Origin: Paragorgia papillata
Taxonomy: Eukaryota; Cnidaria; Anthozoa; Scleralcyonacea; Coralliidae
Length of the DNA: 64,000 bases
Direction: 5' to 3'
Assembly (NCBI GenBank): GCA_035771165.1
Contig: JAWNZC010000122.1
Coordinates: forward strand, 1,202,001-1,266,000
Within the stretch, counting starts at the first letter, position 1. Each line of letters begins with the position of its first letter. This document shows positions 21,756 to 35,040 of this stretch, one piece after another. The notes below the pieces were generated by a model, which saw only the letters and a list, made by a program, of their open reading frames with translations, searched no databases and was not told the origin of the DNA. The position numbers and the translations under genes are program-made.

Positions 21756-24303
21756 GACTGACTGACTGACTGACTGACTGACTGACTGACTGACTGACTG
21801 ACTGACTGACTGACTGACTGACTGACTGACTGACTGACTGACTGACTGACTGACTGACTGACTGACTGACTGACTGACTGACTGACTGACTGACTGACTG
21901 ACTGACTGACTGACTGACTGACTGACTGACTGACTGACTGACAATATACAAGGATGAATCATTTTATGAATGAAGTGAACTTATCACAGGAGGATGAACC
22001 CGACTGCAGGGGCGCGGCTGATCTCGCAGTCAAAAAGACACGAGAGAATAAAGCTTAAGTGTCTATAAACTCAAATAAGATATTACTGATATGGATTCTA
22101 TGTGACGTGAATAGCCAAATAAAAGTTCAAATCAAAAAAGATTTTGGCATTAACTAACTATACACATTAAATAGAATCCATATTCAGTAGTATCATATTT
22201 GGGTTTATAAGCACTCTAATGGCCATGGACGCTACCATTACAGTATGGTCCATATTTTTGCCATTTTTGTGTCGTTTTACTTTTTGGACGGGATCCTCAA
22301 GCCAGCTATGTACACCTATATGTCAGTTATACGGAGTTGTAGCGTGTGTTTTAAATAGCGTTTTAATATTGTATTGGAGTTCTACAGTACATTACCCTGC
22401 GAGCAGAGCCTTCTTTTCCTTATTTCTTCGCTGAGAGAGAGGAAGAAAAGTAGGCTTGCTGTATTCGTGTTTGGCTTCGTCCAAGATTAAACGGAGTAAC
22501 CCGCGTTTAAGACCCGTTTAACCGGTTCTCGTTTTGTTTTCTGCTCTGATTGGGACTGGGTTCGAGATTGTAACCAAGCAACTGACATGCATGCGCGATG
22601 GAAACCAGTCACGAATACAGCAGATCCTACTTTTCTTCCTCTCTCTCAGCGAAGAAATAAGGATAAGAAGGCTCTGCTCGCAGGGAATAACCGTACATTA
22701 ATGGCAACAAAAAAACCCAACTGAAATCCTACCAAGTCATCGGCGACGACCATAACAATATGTGGTTTTTTATAAAAAGCTATCACAGGAGACATTAAAA
22801 TTCCTAAAACCAAGACGCTACAGAACATGTTGGATATAATTGCACCTGAAAGAAAGAAAAAACCTTGTGTAAATGTCATACAATAGGCGAATTTCAGGGT
22901 GTTGCGGGCGCATCATTTTTCAAAAAACCTGGCAAGCTCCTTTCAAAGTAAACATACTGTTTAAAATAAACAAAGTATAGATACAGTTTCTGGATGTTTA
23001 ACACTGTTATTTTGCTGTTGTGAAATTCGCCTATATCGCCAATTGGACTCCGATTGACAAACCACATTTCCGACTCATTCAATGGTTCCGATTGACTACA
23101 TTGTTTTCATTCGGAAAAATATTTGTCAAATGGAATATTTAATACTTAAATTTAATACTTCAACTTCGGATTAAATCGGTGAACAAAACGTTTTTTACTA
23201 TGTGCAATTAATTATAGATATTTGCAATCTTTACATTTTTTTCTGAGAAAAGAGAAATGTAATATATCTTGTTGTTCATAATCGTCATTTTCATGGATTT
23301 TTTCGTTCTGAAAAATTTGTGGTTTTTTTACCCAAGATAATGCTATTTCTTGCATTTGTTAATTTAAGGAAGAAATTCTTGCTCTCAAAAACGATTCTTT
23401 CCAAAATGACATCCCATTTCGATATCACATTTGGTAACTATTTCAGTTTTTTGGTAGCAACTTTCACAATGAAAAAGTCCAGGAAGATGAAATTTTTGAA
23501 CAAAAAGATATATTACATTTATTCTCAGGAGAATGTATAAAGATTAAGAATATGTAAAATCGGAAATTTCAGGGGGGAAATTAGGCATTTTAAATACATT
23601 ATTTCCTACTGGATGAGCTACAGTGTTGAAATATATGACATTCCTTTAATTAAAGAGAATGACCTTTTAACACAAAACGGATAAATTTAAACATAGCTTT
23701 TGCTATTTCCGGCCAAAAAATTTAAAAGAAAAAAGCAAAGCGTTGATTTTTATTAGTTTTTCTAAATCAAATGAGCATTCCCCTAATCTCTGTAGCTCAT
23801 GTGTTTCTTCACAAGTTCTTCGGAAAATCTTTTGTTGGAATCATGAATAATTAACAAGAAGTTAGGCCCCTTATTTTCATATCAGAAACAAATCAAAAAT
23901 CAAACCGTTTTCTACCCAATTGAAGGTCTACAATACAATAAACTAAACTAATGAAAACATTATAGGTTTCTTTGACAAATCATTCGACAAAAAACACCTA
24001 ATTAAAAGCAAAATTAGTGATTATATTAGTTTCTCCATGATCAACGAAACGGCCTTCAAGTCAAACCAAACAACGAACACATTAAATCCCTCTTATCGGT
24101 AACAAAACGAAAACTTGTTTTAAATATTCCTTTAAGATAATACCACAATAAATATACACTTATTATAATAAATGTACAAAATAGCACAAAGCTAAAGCTT
24201 CCGAGAGACGATACAAACCATCGCGTATCGACGTATGCAAATTGCAGGGCCAATTATCTAAAATTATAAACACTACATATTTACCTTGGAAGCGTTTTGT
24301 CAT
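15331..24303 (-). CDS. Membrane-anchored arylsulfatase-like protein, Ser at the FGly site
   Basis: Eight exons on the minus strand: 24303-24285, 22845-22733, 21502-21343, 20326-20214, 19501-19355, 19066-18853, 18574-18344, 17735-15331. All are GT-AG and in frame, giving 1133 residues; if the second in-frame ATG at 22828 is used, 1121. A signal peptide is followed by the type I sulfatase fold of the ARSB/I/J branch: metal-binding VVADDLGWDD, then the activation motif as LSTPSR, then GKWHLGFF, VAHQAVH, TTDNGA and [10 protein letters not shown]. All expected catalytic positions are present except the Cys that is oxidised to formylglycine, which is Ser (codon 21392-21394, about residue 81). The last exon continues past the usual end (about residue 530) into some 550 residues of His/Pro/Lys-rich low complexity, about 50 near-continuous prolines, then a hydrophobic helix of about 28 residues and a short basic tail. 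Likely a type I membrane protein, possibly catalytically inactive. Confidence 0.87.
16753..16900 (-). repeat. Polyproline-coding (CCA/CCT/CCG-type) array in exon
   Basis: A GGT/GGA repeat on the + strand encodes about 50 prolines with a few His/Leu breaks in the arylsulfatase-like stalk. A second, shorter run of eight prolines is at about 16020-16045. Confidence 0.9.
17788..18309. mobile_element. Fold-back element in the last sulfatase intron
   Basis: GGTCGTCACTAA at the left is mirrored by TTAGTGACGACC at the right. The interior is AT-rich with its own inverted pieces (AGCCTTGTTTGTGCT-type strings). It nearly fills the 17736-18343 intron. Confidence 0.6.
18638..18841. repeat. (TGAT)n/(TGAC)n microsatellite
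   Basis: A tetranucleotide array about 200 bp long. It abuts the splice donor at 18852. Confidence 0.95.
19095..19318. repeat. (CGAA)n/(CAAA)n microsatellite
   Basis: Alternating blocks of CGAA and CAAA tetranucleotides between the sulfatase exons at 19066 and 19355. The exon at 19355 follows within 40 bp. Confidence 0.95.
19590..20205. mobile_element. Fold-back element with a second fold-back nested inside
   Basis: The outer arms ATAAACTCAAATATGATATTA / TAATATCATATTTGGGTTTA-like (ending 20205, next to the exon at 20214) match the pair at 22052-22216. The inner hairpin is about 19829-20100 with GAGGTTTGTATTTCCAAAAT and its mirror, consistent with a later insertion into the outer element. 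Confidence 0.65.
20345..20470. repeat. Palindrome, about 60-bp arms
   Basis: GATATGAATTTTATGTTCG...GGCAAGGACAATATCTCAC is mirrored almost immediately, with the centre at about 20412. It lies just upstream (on the gene strand) of the exon at 20326. Confidence 0.75.
21628..21941. repeat. (AACA)n, (AACT)n, (GACT)n microsatellite
   Basis: Three tetranucleotide blocks follow one another; the GACT block alone is about 185 bp. The Ser-Val-Gln-rich frames across it are artefacts. Confidence 0.95.
22050..22216. mobile_element. Short fold-back MITE, uninterrupted copy
   Basis: The same family as the outer element at 19590-20205, here as a compact 165-bp copy with inverted arms containing TATTACTGATATGGATTC. 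Confidence 0.7.
22397..22690. mobile_element. Fold-back element with about 80-bp arms
   Basis: CCTGCGAGCAGAGCCTTCTT and CTTCGCTGAGAGAGAGGAAG at the left are mirrored at the right. The core holds a GTTTAACCGGTTCTCG-type stretch. It is about 40 bp from the sulfatase exon at 22733. Confidence 0.75.
22884..23036. mobile_element. MITE W, copy 1
   Basis: Inverted ends ATAGGCGAATTTCAGGGTG / TGAAATTCGCCTAT flank a core with GTATAGATACAGTTTCTGG. A longer relative lies at 33050-33302. Confidence 0.7.
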
Positions 24304-25286
24304 TTTTCTCACTGTATTTATATCGATTTATGTATGCATATTTCTGTCGTGAGTGAACCAAGAAATCATGATACGGTTCCTGCGTCTTCCGTCGTTCTTC
24401 ACCGTTGAGTGGTCTTGAAGTTGTGAGCCGCGAAGATCTTCTGAAGAAAGACAACGTATAAGAGTAAATAGTGAAGCAACAGGTGGTTCCTTATAAGGCG
24501 CTATACTCGAGCAGGTACTTTGCTAAACTTGTACAAATATAATACCTGAACTAACTATCGTATATTAAAACGATGTAAAATACACCCCACGGCTCAAAAC
24601 GGCGAGAAAAATCGTATATAGATCACATAGATTTGTGTTTTTTTTAATTAAGCATGCATATTTTGTCGATGCAGTAAGAATGACAAAATCTTTCTGGTGG
24701 TAGACGCTGCTAGTTTAATTGTACATCTGTAAAATTATTAGCTTAGATCAAGGGCTATTAGGTTAGAAAGTTGCAAAACTATTTGTAACGGAAAATGTGA
24801 AAAAGCCTGTTGTATATTGTTACTGTTATATAAAAAAAAAGTAATTGTTTACGCTTGCAGAGGAGAACAAGGAGAACGCTGGAGTATTGGCGGGAAAACA
24901 GTTTTATATAATTCTGAATTATTGGCTTCGAGTTAAAAGCTAAAGGATTTTATAAGATGCTTATTGAAGTCAGATTTGATGCTTGTATTGTTTAAGGTTA
25001 GCTCATCCTCTGCTTCAGTGGTTACAACACAAAGGACACGTCTTCACTATTCTGTGGCTTTAAAGAGTCACGAAGCGTTTAGTTGCTGTCATTGACAGAC
25101 ACAGACCACCAGTCGAAGTCTACCAGAGCATCATTGGAGCGTTAAGCCGAACCTAGCTGAGCGAAAACTCGTAACCAGTCGAAGTCAACTGATCCATAAC
25201 GAACGAATCTTTTCATGCAAAAACTATTTTCATAAAAAATATTTAAAACTGCAAAAACAATGTCAGTTGTACATTATGCTTAGATT

Positions 25287-25318
<32 letters not shown>

Positions 25319-25380
25319 GTGAGTTTTGGTTCACGAAATGTTAGAGAGTGCTCAATACCATATATAGATAGAGCAAAATA
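23037..25380. other. Long first intron and upstream region of the sulfatase-like gene
   Basis: 23037-24284 is the AT-rich first intron with no other exon seen. 24304-25380 is upstream; transcription likely starts within it, but I see no convincing core promoter. A (TA)n tract occupies 25290-25317. Confidence 0.45.
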
Positions 25381-25520
25381 CAAAGTGTGAAGTATAGTTT
25401 TACCTTAAAGTCTTCGCTACCAGAGGTTTCACCCTAAACGGGATCATCAGGCCTGATGATCCCGTTTAGGGTGAAACCTCTGGTAGCGAAGACTTTAAGG
25501 TAAAACTATACTTCATACTT

Positions 25521-25522
<2 letters not shown>
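25381..25522. repeat. Near-perfect palindrome with two hammerhead-like cores
   Basis: Arms are 71 bp with one mismatch and no loop; the centre is between 25451 and 25452. Each arm reads, from the centre outward, CTGATGA, a 13-nt CCC/GGG hairpin, then GAAAC (plus copy 25453-25477; minus copy 25450-25426). It is followed by a (TA)n tract. The adjacent string AGAGTGCTCAATACC with ATAGATAGAGC at 25345-25376 recurs near other Penelope-like ends in the window. Confidence 0.8.
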
Positions 25523-25560
<38 letters not shown>

Positions 25561-25967
25561 TGTAGTTATTAGGGCATGAAATTTCTTATATCCCAAACAA
25601 CTCAATGAACACAGATTTAACGACAATTGAACTTCCCATTCAGTTGTTTCATATATAATAGTGTCTAGCGAGGCAAAGAGCGTGAAAAAATATGTCATGT
25701 TGATTTCTTTATTAAGCCTATATACGGAGAATATATTCCGATATAAATGGTCATAGTTTGCAGTAACTTAAGACATTCTTTATTGCAGTGAAACCAAATA
25801 CTATTAGAAAATTAATCTAGCTATTTTAGTTGATTTAAAAAACTGTTGAAGAATTTTATGAAATCAATTAGATAGAATAATTAGTAATTAGCTCATATAA
25901 TTAGGCCTTAAATCAAGAGATTTATTTATAAATTAAATTTTCTAATTATGTCATTTTGAAGAAGCTA

Positions 25968-26152
25968 TAGACCTTATTCCAAAATGGCCGCTGAATTAGA
26001 ATTTTTTTATGTGCATATAAATTAGCTCTTATGACCTCGTTTTAAAGTAAAAATTATTTTGAATTTCCCACATGAAAACGAGTTCATAAGGAGTAATTTA
26101 TATGTATAAAAGAATTTTAATTCGGAGGCCATTTTGGAATAAGATCTATAAC
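25968..26152. mobile_element. Fold-back MITE
   Basis: TATAGACCTTATTCCAAAAT at the left is mirrored by ATTTTGGAATAAGATCTATA at the right. Arms are about 80 bp. Confidence 0.75.
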
Positions 26153-26494
26153 AGTAGGCGCTCCATAGAATGGCTTCGTATACCTTGATTAATTTAAGGT
26201 GGTTTTTTTTTTTACCAAGCAGTTCTATCTATGCATCGCCTACAGTTGGGAGCGCAATGTGTTAATTGCTCCTTATTGACTTTAATGCAATGAACTCGTT
26301 AATCAATGAGGGTTCGGAATTTATCTTGTTTAGACCAAGTATCTACGTGTAAATATGGGTAAATAAAGCAAAATGGATGCCAAATCAATGCCACAATGGC
26401 GTCTAAAAATGTTTGGGCACTACTTGCGAAAATAGTCCTGGAGACGAGTTAGCTTTCTGCGATTGCGCACGCCTCAGCCCCTAACAATAAAACC

Positions 26495-26707
26495 ATAGAG
26501 ATCATATAAATGCTAGAGGGGGCATTGGCGGGAAAATTTGGTAACCACATGGCAGCCGCCATTACCTAACTAGACCCAGTCCTTTGCCAACCAACGCGCC
26601 TAATGTTTGCCTCCAAAAAAAATCCAAGATGGCGGCGTTCAATTGGTTACCCGCAGTTGACTGAAATTAAGATAGGATGCCCCCTCTAGTATTTATATGA
26701 TCTCTAT
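26495..26707. mobile_element. Fold-back MITE
   Basis: GAGATCATATAAATGCTAGA with GGGGGCAT at the left is mirrored by ATGCCCCCTCTAG and TATTTATATGATCTC at the right. Confidence 0.75.
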
Positions 26708-26959
26708 GAATAAAACTGAGTCATTGTGGAGATACAACAATTATACGTGCATCCAATTTCATGATTTCTATATTTTAAAATCAGGTATTGGGGAATGTTC
26801 ATCATATACAATAGCCTCGTTCTTTAAAATTACCTGATTAACTTCATGACAAATAACAAGCACATACAATTCAGACCTTCGGCTTTACATTAGAAGAGTT
26901 TTTAGGCAAACCTGGCTTGTATTTGTGTCTTTAAAGACACATTAAAAAGTAGTAATGGA

Positions 26960-27053
26960 CTGGATTCTATTATTGCTTCCCCTGACCGCGCAACTGCGAG
27001 GGAACTGGTAACGATTCAAGATGGCGACAACCAACTTTCATTTTCAAAGTTAG
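26960..27053 (+). promoter_or_regulatory. Possible 5' UTR exon of the OARD1-like gene
   Basis: A GC-richer patch ends in the donor TTAG|GTAAAG at 27053, and an acceptor CGTACAG lies at 27304-27310, eight bases before the start codon. An ATG at 27021 opens a ten-codon frame that stops exactly at the donor (27051-27053), so it would be an upstream ORF. The left edge is arbitrary. Confidence 0.35.
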
Positions 27054-27318
27054 GTAAAGTATTCTAAAATGCTGCGTGTTTTTCGCTTATTTTTGTTTCT
27101 TTGTCTTTCTTCTACCCATCAAATGTTCCTTCAACATAAACCCTACATCTAAATTAAGCTAATTTTATTGCAAGTTGGTACAATTTATACAATTACGAAT
27201 AACTAGATTTATAATGTAACTTTCAGCTTTGGAGATTCCCTATTAAATTTTTGGTTTCTCCTTGGTGCCTTTAGCTAATTGCTTGCAATAAACTAAAAGT
27301 GTGCGTACAGTGCATATC

Positions 27319-30032
<2,714 letters not shown>

Positions 30033-30204
30033 GAAATATAACGGCCTAATTTTGTTTCATACGGAATGTAATACAGCAAATTGAAGTACCTATAAGTTAT
30101 ATATATATATACTTTTTGAATATATACTGTACTGTATATTCTTATAAGTACATTGATTGGGTTTTTCATATGTTTGTACAGTTTATGTTATTCATTCATC
30201 CATT

Positions 30205-30960
30205 CCTTTCCTTCCTTCCTTCCTTCCTTCCTTCCTTCCTTCCTTCCTTCCTTCCTTCCTTCCTTCCTTCCTTCCTTCCTTCCTTCCTTCCTTCCTTCCT
30301 TCCTTCCTTCCTTCCTTCCTTCCTTCCTTCCTTCCTTCCTTCCTTCGCTCCTTCGCTCCTTCCTTCCTTCCTTCCTTCCTTCCTTCCTTCCTTCCTTCCT
30401 TCCTTCCTTCCTTCCTTCCTTCCTTCCTTCCTTCCTTCCTTCCTTCCTTCCTTCCTTCCTTCCTTCCTTCCTTCCTTCCTTCCTTCCTTCCTTCCTTCGT
30501 TCGTTCGTTCGTTCGTTCGTTCGTTCGTTCGTTCGTTCGTTCCTTCCTTCCTTCCTTCCTTCCTTCCTTCCTTCCTTCCTTCCTTCCTTCCTTCCTTCCT
30601 TCCTTCCTTCCTTCCTTCCTTCCTTCCTTCCTTCCTTCCTTCCTTCCTTCCTTCCTTCCTTCCTTCCTTCCTTCCTTCCTTCCTTCCTTCCTTCCTTCCT
30701 TCCTTCCTTCCTTCCTTCCTTCCTTTCTCCCTCCCTCCCTCCCTCCCTCCCTCCCTCCCTCCCTCCCTCCCTCCCTCCCTCCCTCCCTCCCTCCCTCCCT
30801 CCCTCCCTCCCTCCCTCCCTCCCTCCCTCCCTCCCTCCCTCCCTCCCTTCCCTCCCTCCCTCCCTCCCTCCCTTCCTCCCTCCCTCCCTCCCTCCCTCCC
30901 TCCCTCCATCCATCCTTCCATCCATCCATCCATCCATCCATCCATCCATCCATCCATCCA
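30205..30960. repeat. (CTTC)n, (CGTT)n, (CCCT)n, (CCAT)n composite array
   Basis: About 510 bp of CTTC with a CGTT block at 30499-30540, then about 180 bp of CCCT and about 55 bp of CCAT. The strand is purely pyrimidine for most of its length. The 250-346 codon frames on both strands are period artefacts. Confidence 0.97.
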
Positions 30961-31054
30961 TTCATTATTCAGTCATTCGTTCATTTATGCATCCGTCCAT
31001 TCACCATTTATGCATTCATCCAACCATCCTCCCATCCACCCACTCTTCCATCTA

Positions 31055-31345
31055 TATAGTGAAATAAAAGTAGCGTGCTGCGTAGGCAGTGTAGAAACAA
31101 TAGCAAATGTCTTTCGCATCTCATTATCCATTTGTTATTTTGCTTTGATTGGCTAATTTTTCGCATCTCATCAATTTGTTCTTGTCATTTTTATCTGATT
31201 GGCTTATTTTTGGTCACATGATTACCTTTCGTATATAAGCTCATTGTTTGTTTACACTCTTTACGTTTCTCACTGACGCAAGGGCCTTCGCTCGAAACGT
31301 TAGATTCCTTACTATACTTCGATTGTTGCTTCCATCTATATATAT
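31055..31345. mobile_element. Penelope-like terminal repeat fragment
   Basis: GTGAAATAAAAGTAGCGTGC with TGCGTAGGCAGTG begins the fragment. Near its end a degenerate hammerhead-like core (CTGACGCA then GAAAC, 31273-31300) is followed by CGTTAG. The same two blocks, in inverse order and orientation, occur at 33480-33580 and 48125-48300. Confidence 0.55.
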
Positions 31346-32732
31346 CTTTAGGTTTTTGTTTTGATTAGTCTACATGTGCTACGGTTCCGGTTTGAACTTG
31401 GACACCTGTAATTTAACTCCTGTCGAAATTTCTTTTTAATACAAGTACTGCTAACGCCAGACGATTTATTTAATATCTCAGGTAGAACTCTTGGGACACG
31501 AGTGAGTTACTAAAACAACGCGTTTCGCGCGGGAAACTAAATTTGGCGCCTTATTTCACAACAGTGGTTTCACCTAGCGAAAGTTTCACCTTAGAAACAT
31601 CACCAGTTTTCGCTTAGCAACGTGTTATATACTTTCTCACGCTTTACTGATTACAAGGCGTTTCAATTAATTAGTGTGTATTCGTCTATCAATTACGGTA
31701 GTTTTGTAAACATGTTGAACTGGATCAGAACTTAGCAAATCAAGTGCTGCCTCAAAGGCAATGAAAATCCTCATATGTATTCCAAAAATAATCCCTATTG
31801 TAATAGGTGCAGAACAATTTTTTCACGTTTTTAGTAGTGTTAGTAAAATTTGTTCGCAGTTCGGCTGACAAATTCAAGCGTGTCCAAACTCGCAGTGATC
31901 GCCTACTGCCCAGAGCTGGAAAAAAGTTGCGGGTATGCGGGTACCACCCGGAGGAAGGTTTACTTTAGTGAGGAAGGTTTAAAGTGAAAACACGTGAAAC
32001 AACACATTCGGTAATCTGAGAAAGTTACAATTGATCAAGCAAGGTGTCGAGAAGAAATGCGATTTGCAGCAAAACATTGGCTAACCAACAATTATGCAGC
32101 ACTGGCAGTGGTAGCAGTTACATGTGTGAGACATGTACGCTGATGTCTGCTGTGATGTCTGTATCTTCGCAGCAGTCGAGGGTAGTTTGGCAGGCTATCA
32201 GTCAGCAGCGGTCAGTTATTTATAGTAGCTATTGTAGTATACAAAAGCTTACCTAGGAAAACCTAGAAAACCAAGGTACTGTAAAAGTCACGCAGTATTT
32301 ATGAACGTTGCAAAACACAAAATTCTCGCTATATATTTTGAGGAAGGTTATCTAAACTTCAAAACCCATCCGGAGGAAGGTTGAATACTTTTTCCAACTC
32401 TGCTGCTGCCTGCACGTGGTTTACAATTACAGACACAATAGCTAAGCGGTATTCAGTTCGCAGTCGTTTCATATCAGTTTTAGCAGAGTGACACAGTAAT
32501 ACGTCAACAAACATGTATAACTAAATAATCGTTCAATGTCGCAACCCAAACCACAAGCCAAAACCCAAACTACGCGCCTGCTTTTGCCGTCTACCAGATC
32601 ACAGCAAAAAATCGCTATTGTTAATATCTCGTGTCGTGATCTTTCAGTTGCTAGGAGACCAGAAGAATGCTCTTTGTTCTCCAACAGTCTTTAAATATAA
32701 ATATCCAATATTCTGATAAAAAGCTTGCGTGT
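31346..32732. other. Intergenic, no gene seen
   Basis: No coding exon or named repeat is supported. GAGGAAGGTT recurs four times between 31950 and 32380 as a loose internal motif. Confidence 0.5.
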
Positions 32733-32804
32733 GGCTCGCTGGTCTAGTGGTATGATTCTCGCTTAGGGTGCGAGAGGTCCCGGGTTCAATTCCCGGGCGA
32801 GCCC
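32733..32804 (+). tRNA. trnP-AGG: tRNA-Pro (anticodon AGG)
   Basis: A 72-nt cloverleaf. Acceptor stem GGCTCGC pairs with GCGAGCC; D-arm TGGTCTAGTGGTATGA has the A-box; anticodon stem CTCGC/GCGAG encloses loop TTAGGGT (anticodon 32765-32767); T-arm CCCGG/CCGGG has loop GTTCAATT. There is no intron. All stems are perfect, unlike the SINE heads elsewhere in the window, and a T-run follows, so it is probably functional. Confidence 0.95.
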
Positions 32805-32820
32805 ACAAAATGTGCAACTA

Positions 32821-32828
32821 TTTTTTTT
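32821..32828 (+). terminator. RNA polymerase III terminator of tRNA-Pro
   Basis: Eight consecutive T residues start 17 bases after the tRNA 3' end. Confidence 0.85.
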
Positions 32829-33049
32829 AGTGTTTTACGTTGATTATTGCAAATCGAAAATGACACGATGGTCAATTTAGAAATGAATTATATGCATGAG
32901 GAATTTATCGGCTTTTACCGGCACGCGATGGACCGGAATTCATCTTAGTGCTTATTTTTAAACCCGTGCCCAGTCTACAACGGGGGTATAAGTCGTTTTG
33001 TTGAAACAGGTATTTATCAAAACCTTGTGCTACTGATTTTTTGCGACAA

Positions 33050-33302
33050 TAGGCGAGTTTCAGGGTGTTGAGCGCGCATCATTTTTTTCCAAAACTTGCA
33101 AGCTCCACTCACAGTAAACATACTATTTAAAATCAACAAAGTATAGATACAGTTTCTGGATGTTTAACACTGTTCGTTATTCTGCTATTGTTGACTCGCT
33201 AGTAAGTCTGTTTGCCAACTGGTTTGCCATTGCTTACTTCTTGGGGAGCCCGCCAATTTATTTGCAAAACGATGCGCGCGCAATACCCTGAAATTCTCCT
33301 AT
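33050..33302. mobile_element. MITE W, copy 2
   Basis: It shares ATAGGCGA(G/A)TTTCAGGGTG and GTATAGATACAGTTTCTGG with 22884-23036 and ends CCCTGAAATTCTCCTAT. It carries about 100 bp more than copy 1. Confidence 0.7.
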
Positions 33303-33429
33303 TACCATGAAATACTTCGCATGAGTTATTAGCCCGCGTGGCTGCATGCTAGTCGTGACGTGGTTAAACGAGGCAAATGCGGTAACCGCGAGTGAGGGAT
33401 CGAACAAGGCGGTATGGCAGGCAATCGAA

Positions 33430-33582
33430 TTATAGTAAGGTTTAATAGATATACTACCGAAACAGAGAACGTAGGAGTCTAACGTTTCGAGCGAAGGCCC
33501 TTTCTCTCTCTAACCCTACTATATTTCGATTGTTGTTTCAACACGTGCCTACGCACCACGCTACTTTTATTTCACTGTATGG
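33430..33582 (-). mobile_element. Penelope-like terminal repeat fragment
   Basis: AACGTTTCGAGCGAAGGCCC (33481-33500) is the mirror of the hammerhead-side block at 31281-31304. It is followed by TGCCTACGCACCACGCTAC. The CTGA box is lost. Confidence 0.5.
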
Positions 33583-33649
33583 CAGGCACATGGATCTGAG
33601 AGGCGGGTTCTTGTACCGTCTTGCTTTCCCCACCGCCTTGCCTCTCCTT

Positions 33650-34095
33650 CTACCTTGCTTTCCCTATACCACCTTACTTCTCCCCTATACCGCCTTGCTT
33701 CCCCTCCCCTATACCGCCTTGCTTCCCTTCCTCTATACCGCCTACCTTGCTTCCCCTCCCCAATATACCGCCTTGCTTCCCCTCCCCTATACCGCCTTGC
33801 TTCCCGTCCTCTATACCGCCTACCTTGCTTCTCCTCCCCTATATACCGCGTTGCTTCCCCTCCCCTATACCGCCTTGCTTCCCCTCCCCTATACCGCCTT
33901 GCTTCCCTTCCTCTATACCGCCTTGCTTCCCCTCCCCTATACCGCCTTGCTTCCCTTCCCCTATACCGCCTACCTTGCTTCTCCTCCCCTATACCGCCTT
34001 GCTTCCCTCCCCTATACCGCCTTGCTTCCCTTCCTCTATACCGCCTTGCTTCCCTTCCTCTATACCGCCTTGCTTCCCTTATACCGGCGCGCCTC
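33650..34095. repeat. Minisatellite, 20-25 bp unit
   Basis: Units of the form CCTATACCGCCTTGCTTCCC with C/T-rich spacers of varying length, about 18 copies. Open frames on both strands are consequences of the repeat. Confidence 0.93.
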
Positions 34096-34764
34096 GCTTC
34101 CCCCTTCCACTTTGCCAAGAAAAGGACCTGACGTTTGATACAAAACAACTAAGACACTCTATAGCTTTAAAAAACAAATTTAATTATATGCTAACACTGT
34201 AACCTTACTGGTTTGTTTACATACAGTATACGACCAAAAGCAGCTATATCAAAAATGAATATTACTAAGTAATTAACAGACCATCTTCTTACAATTGGAC
34301 AGCCTAAAAGAAAACAAAAAGAAAAAACTTGAATAGATCTAAGTAACTGGAGAATATATTTTCAACTAAATTAATATACGTTTTGTTTGTAATATACTTT
34401 AAAAACTCATTAATAATTCGCATGAATCTGATAAAGAATCCTCCTAATTTACATGAACTTTAGCTTTGACCAGCCTATCGCGTGTTTGCGAAATTTATAG
34501 AAAGAATATTTTAATGAACATAGAATTTTATATAAATTTAACCAAACTGGTACGTAACTGAAAGACAAAGGTGGTGGTTGGTCCTCCAGCACATGTTCTA
34601 CTACAAGAGCATGGAGTGGTTGCGTGACTTGCGTCATAGTAACAGTGTTTGCTTCCTCAATAATCATCATAATTAGTATTCTGAGCATTGGCACCACTCC
34701 AACATTCGCCTTTAAAGAGAACTTAAAAGTTATATATATTATAGAAATTGTACATTTATGTGAC

Positions 34765-34776
34765 AGTCTGTCTGTT

Positions 34777-34837
<61 letters not shown>

Positions 34838-34839
34838 TT

Positions 34840-34871
<32 letters not shown>

Positions 34872-35010
34872 TTGTTTGTTTGTTTGTTTGTTTGTTTGTT
34901 TGTTTGTTTGTTTGTTTGTTTGTTTGTTTGTTTGTTTGTTTGTTTGTTTGTCTGTCTGTCTGTCTGTCTATTTGTTTGTTTGTCTGTCTGTTTCTCTCTC
35001 TTTCTCTCTT
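34765..35010. repeat. (TGTC)n/(TGTT)n microsatellite
   Basis: About 100 bp of TGTC followed by about 90 bp of TGTT and a short mixed tail. It lies directly left of the hAT element. Confidence 0.95.
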
Positions 35011-35040
35011 TCTTTCCTATTTGTCTTTACTTTTTAAAGA

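Noticed and set aside
30116..31156. Six overlapping frames of 250-346 codons across both strands
   Set aside because: Pure tetranucleotide repeat; all frames are open for the same reason.
33530..34202. Open frames of 158-202 codons on both strands
   Set aside because: Consequence of a C/T-rich minisatellite; the same units give open frames in all phases.
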